From positions 1-14,270 of the forward strand of contig JAQWCZ010000019.1 in NCBI GenBank assembly GCA_028705705.1: a DNA stretch of 14,270 nucleotides, given 5' to 3'. Positions 14,251 to 14,270 of this stretch are shown here, piece by piece; the stretch's first letter is position 1, and every line of letters starts with the position of its first letter. The stretch is from Paludibacter sp. GTDB lineage: Bacteria > Bacteroidota > Bacteroidia > Bacteroidales > Paludibacteraceae. Position numbers and translations under genes: made by a program. The notes beneath the pieces are model-generated. The model ran no database searches and was not told the DNA's origin. It saw nothing but the letters and a program-made list of their open reading frames with translations.

Positions 14251-14270
14251 GTGCGAGCTTTTAAAATTCG

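Overview
The window looks like chromosomal DNA from a member of the Bacteroidota, probably class Bacteroidia. Four intergenic spots carry the phylum's -7 promoter element (TAnnTTTG) close to a start codon, the starts lack an evident Shine-Dalgarno sequence, and several genes (DUF3078 envelope protein, the Bacteroidota form of argininosuccinate lyase, the pyrE / SRPBCC / argH order) are typical of the group. The genus cannot be fixed from the sequence. I see no RNA genes, transposases, phage genes or CRISPR arrays.

Left part (1-4760): priA (minus strand, cut by the left edge) and an HD-domain phosphohydrolase diverge from a repeat-rich intergenic region that folds into a long hairpin and has a TATCTTTG element facing outward at each end. 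The HD gene converges on a DUF3078 envelope gene with only 4 bases between the stop codons. That DUF3078 gene lies downstream of a small ribbon-helix-helix-like gene, which diverges from yraN across a second near mirror-image promoter pair.

Middle (4761-7681): yraN (UPF0102), then pyrE, a small SRPBCC protein and argH, the last three spaced by 7 and 10 bases and so very likely one operon joining pyrimidine and arginine biosynthesis. A 40-bp interrupted dyad is centred on the pyrE -7 element and is a good operator candidate.

Right part (7682-14250, all minus strand, read right to left): nfnA and nfnB (a flavin/iron-sulfur NAD(P)H:ferredoxin transhydrogenase pair), a secreted transglutaminase-like protein whose ATG directly abuts the nfnB stop, mntP (manganese exporter) and copA (Cu(I)-exporting P-type ATPase). 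The nfnA-nfnB gap holds a 16-bp inverted repeat plus a third imperfect copy. The mntP-copA gap holds a 10-bp hairpin that includes the mntP stop codon.

The genes are mainly housekeeping, redox and metal-homeostasis functions, and I found no new defence, mobile or biosynthetic system. The unexplained structure is in the intergenic regions: the larger gaps carry inverted repeats placed on promoters or translation starts.
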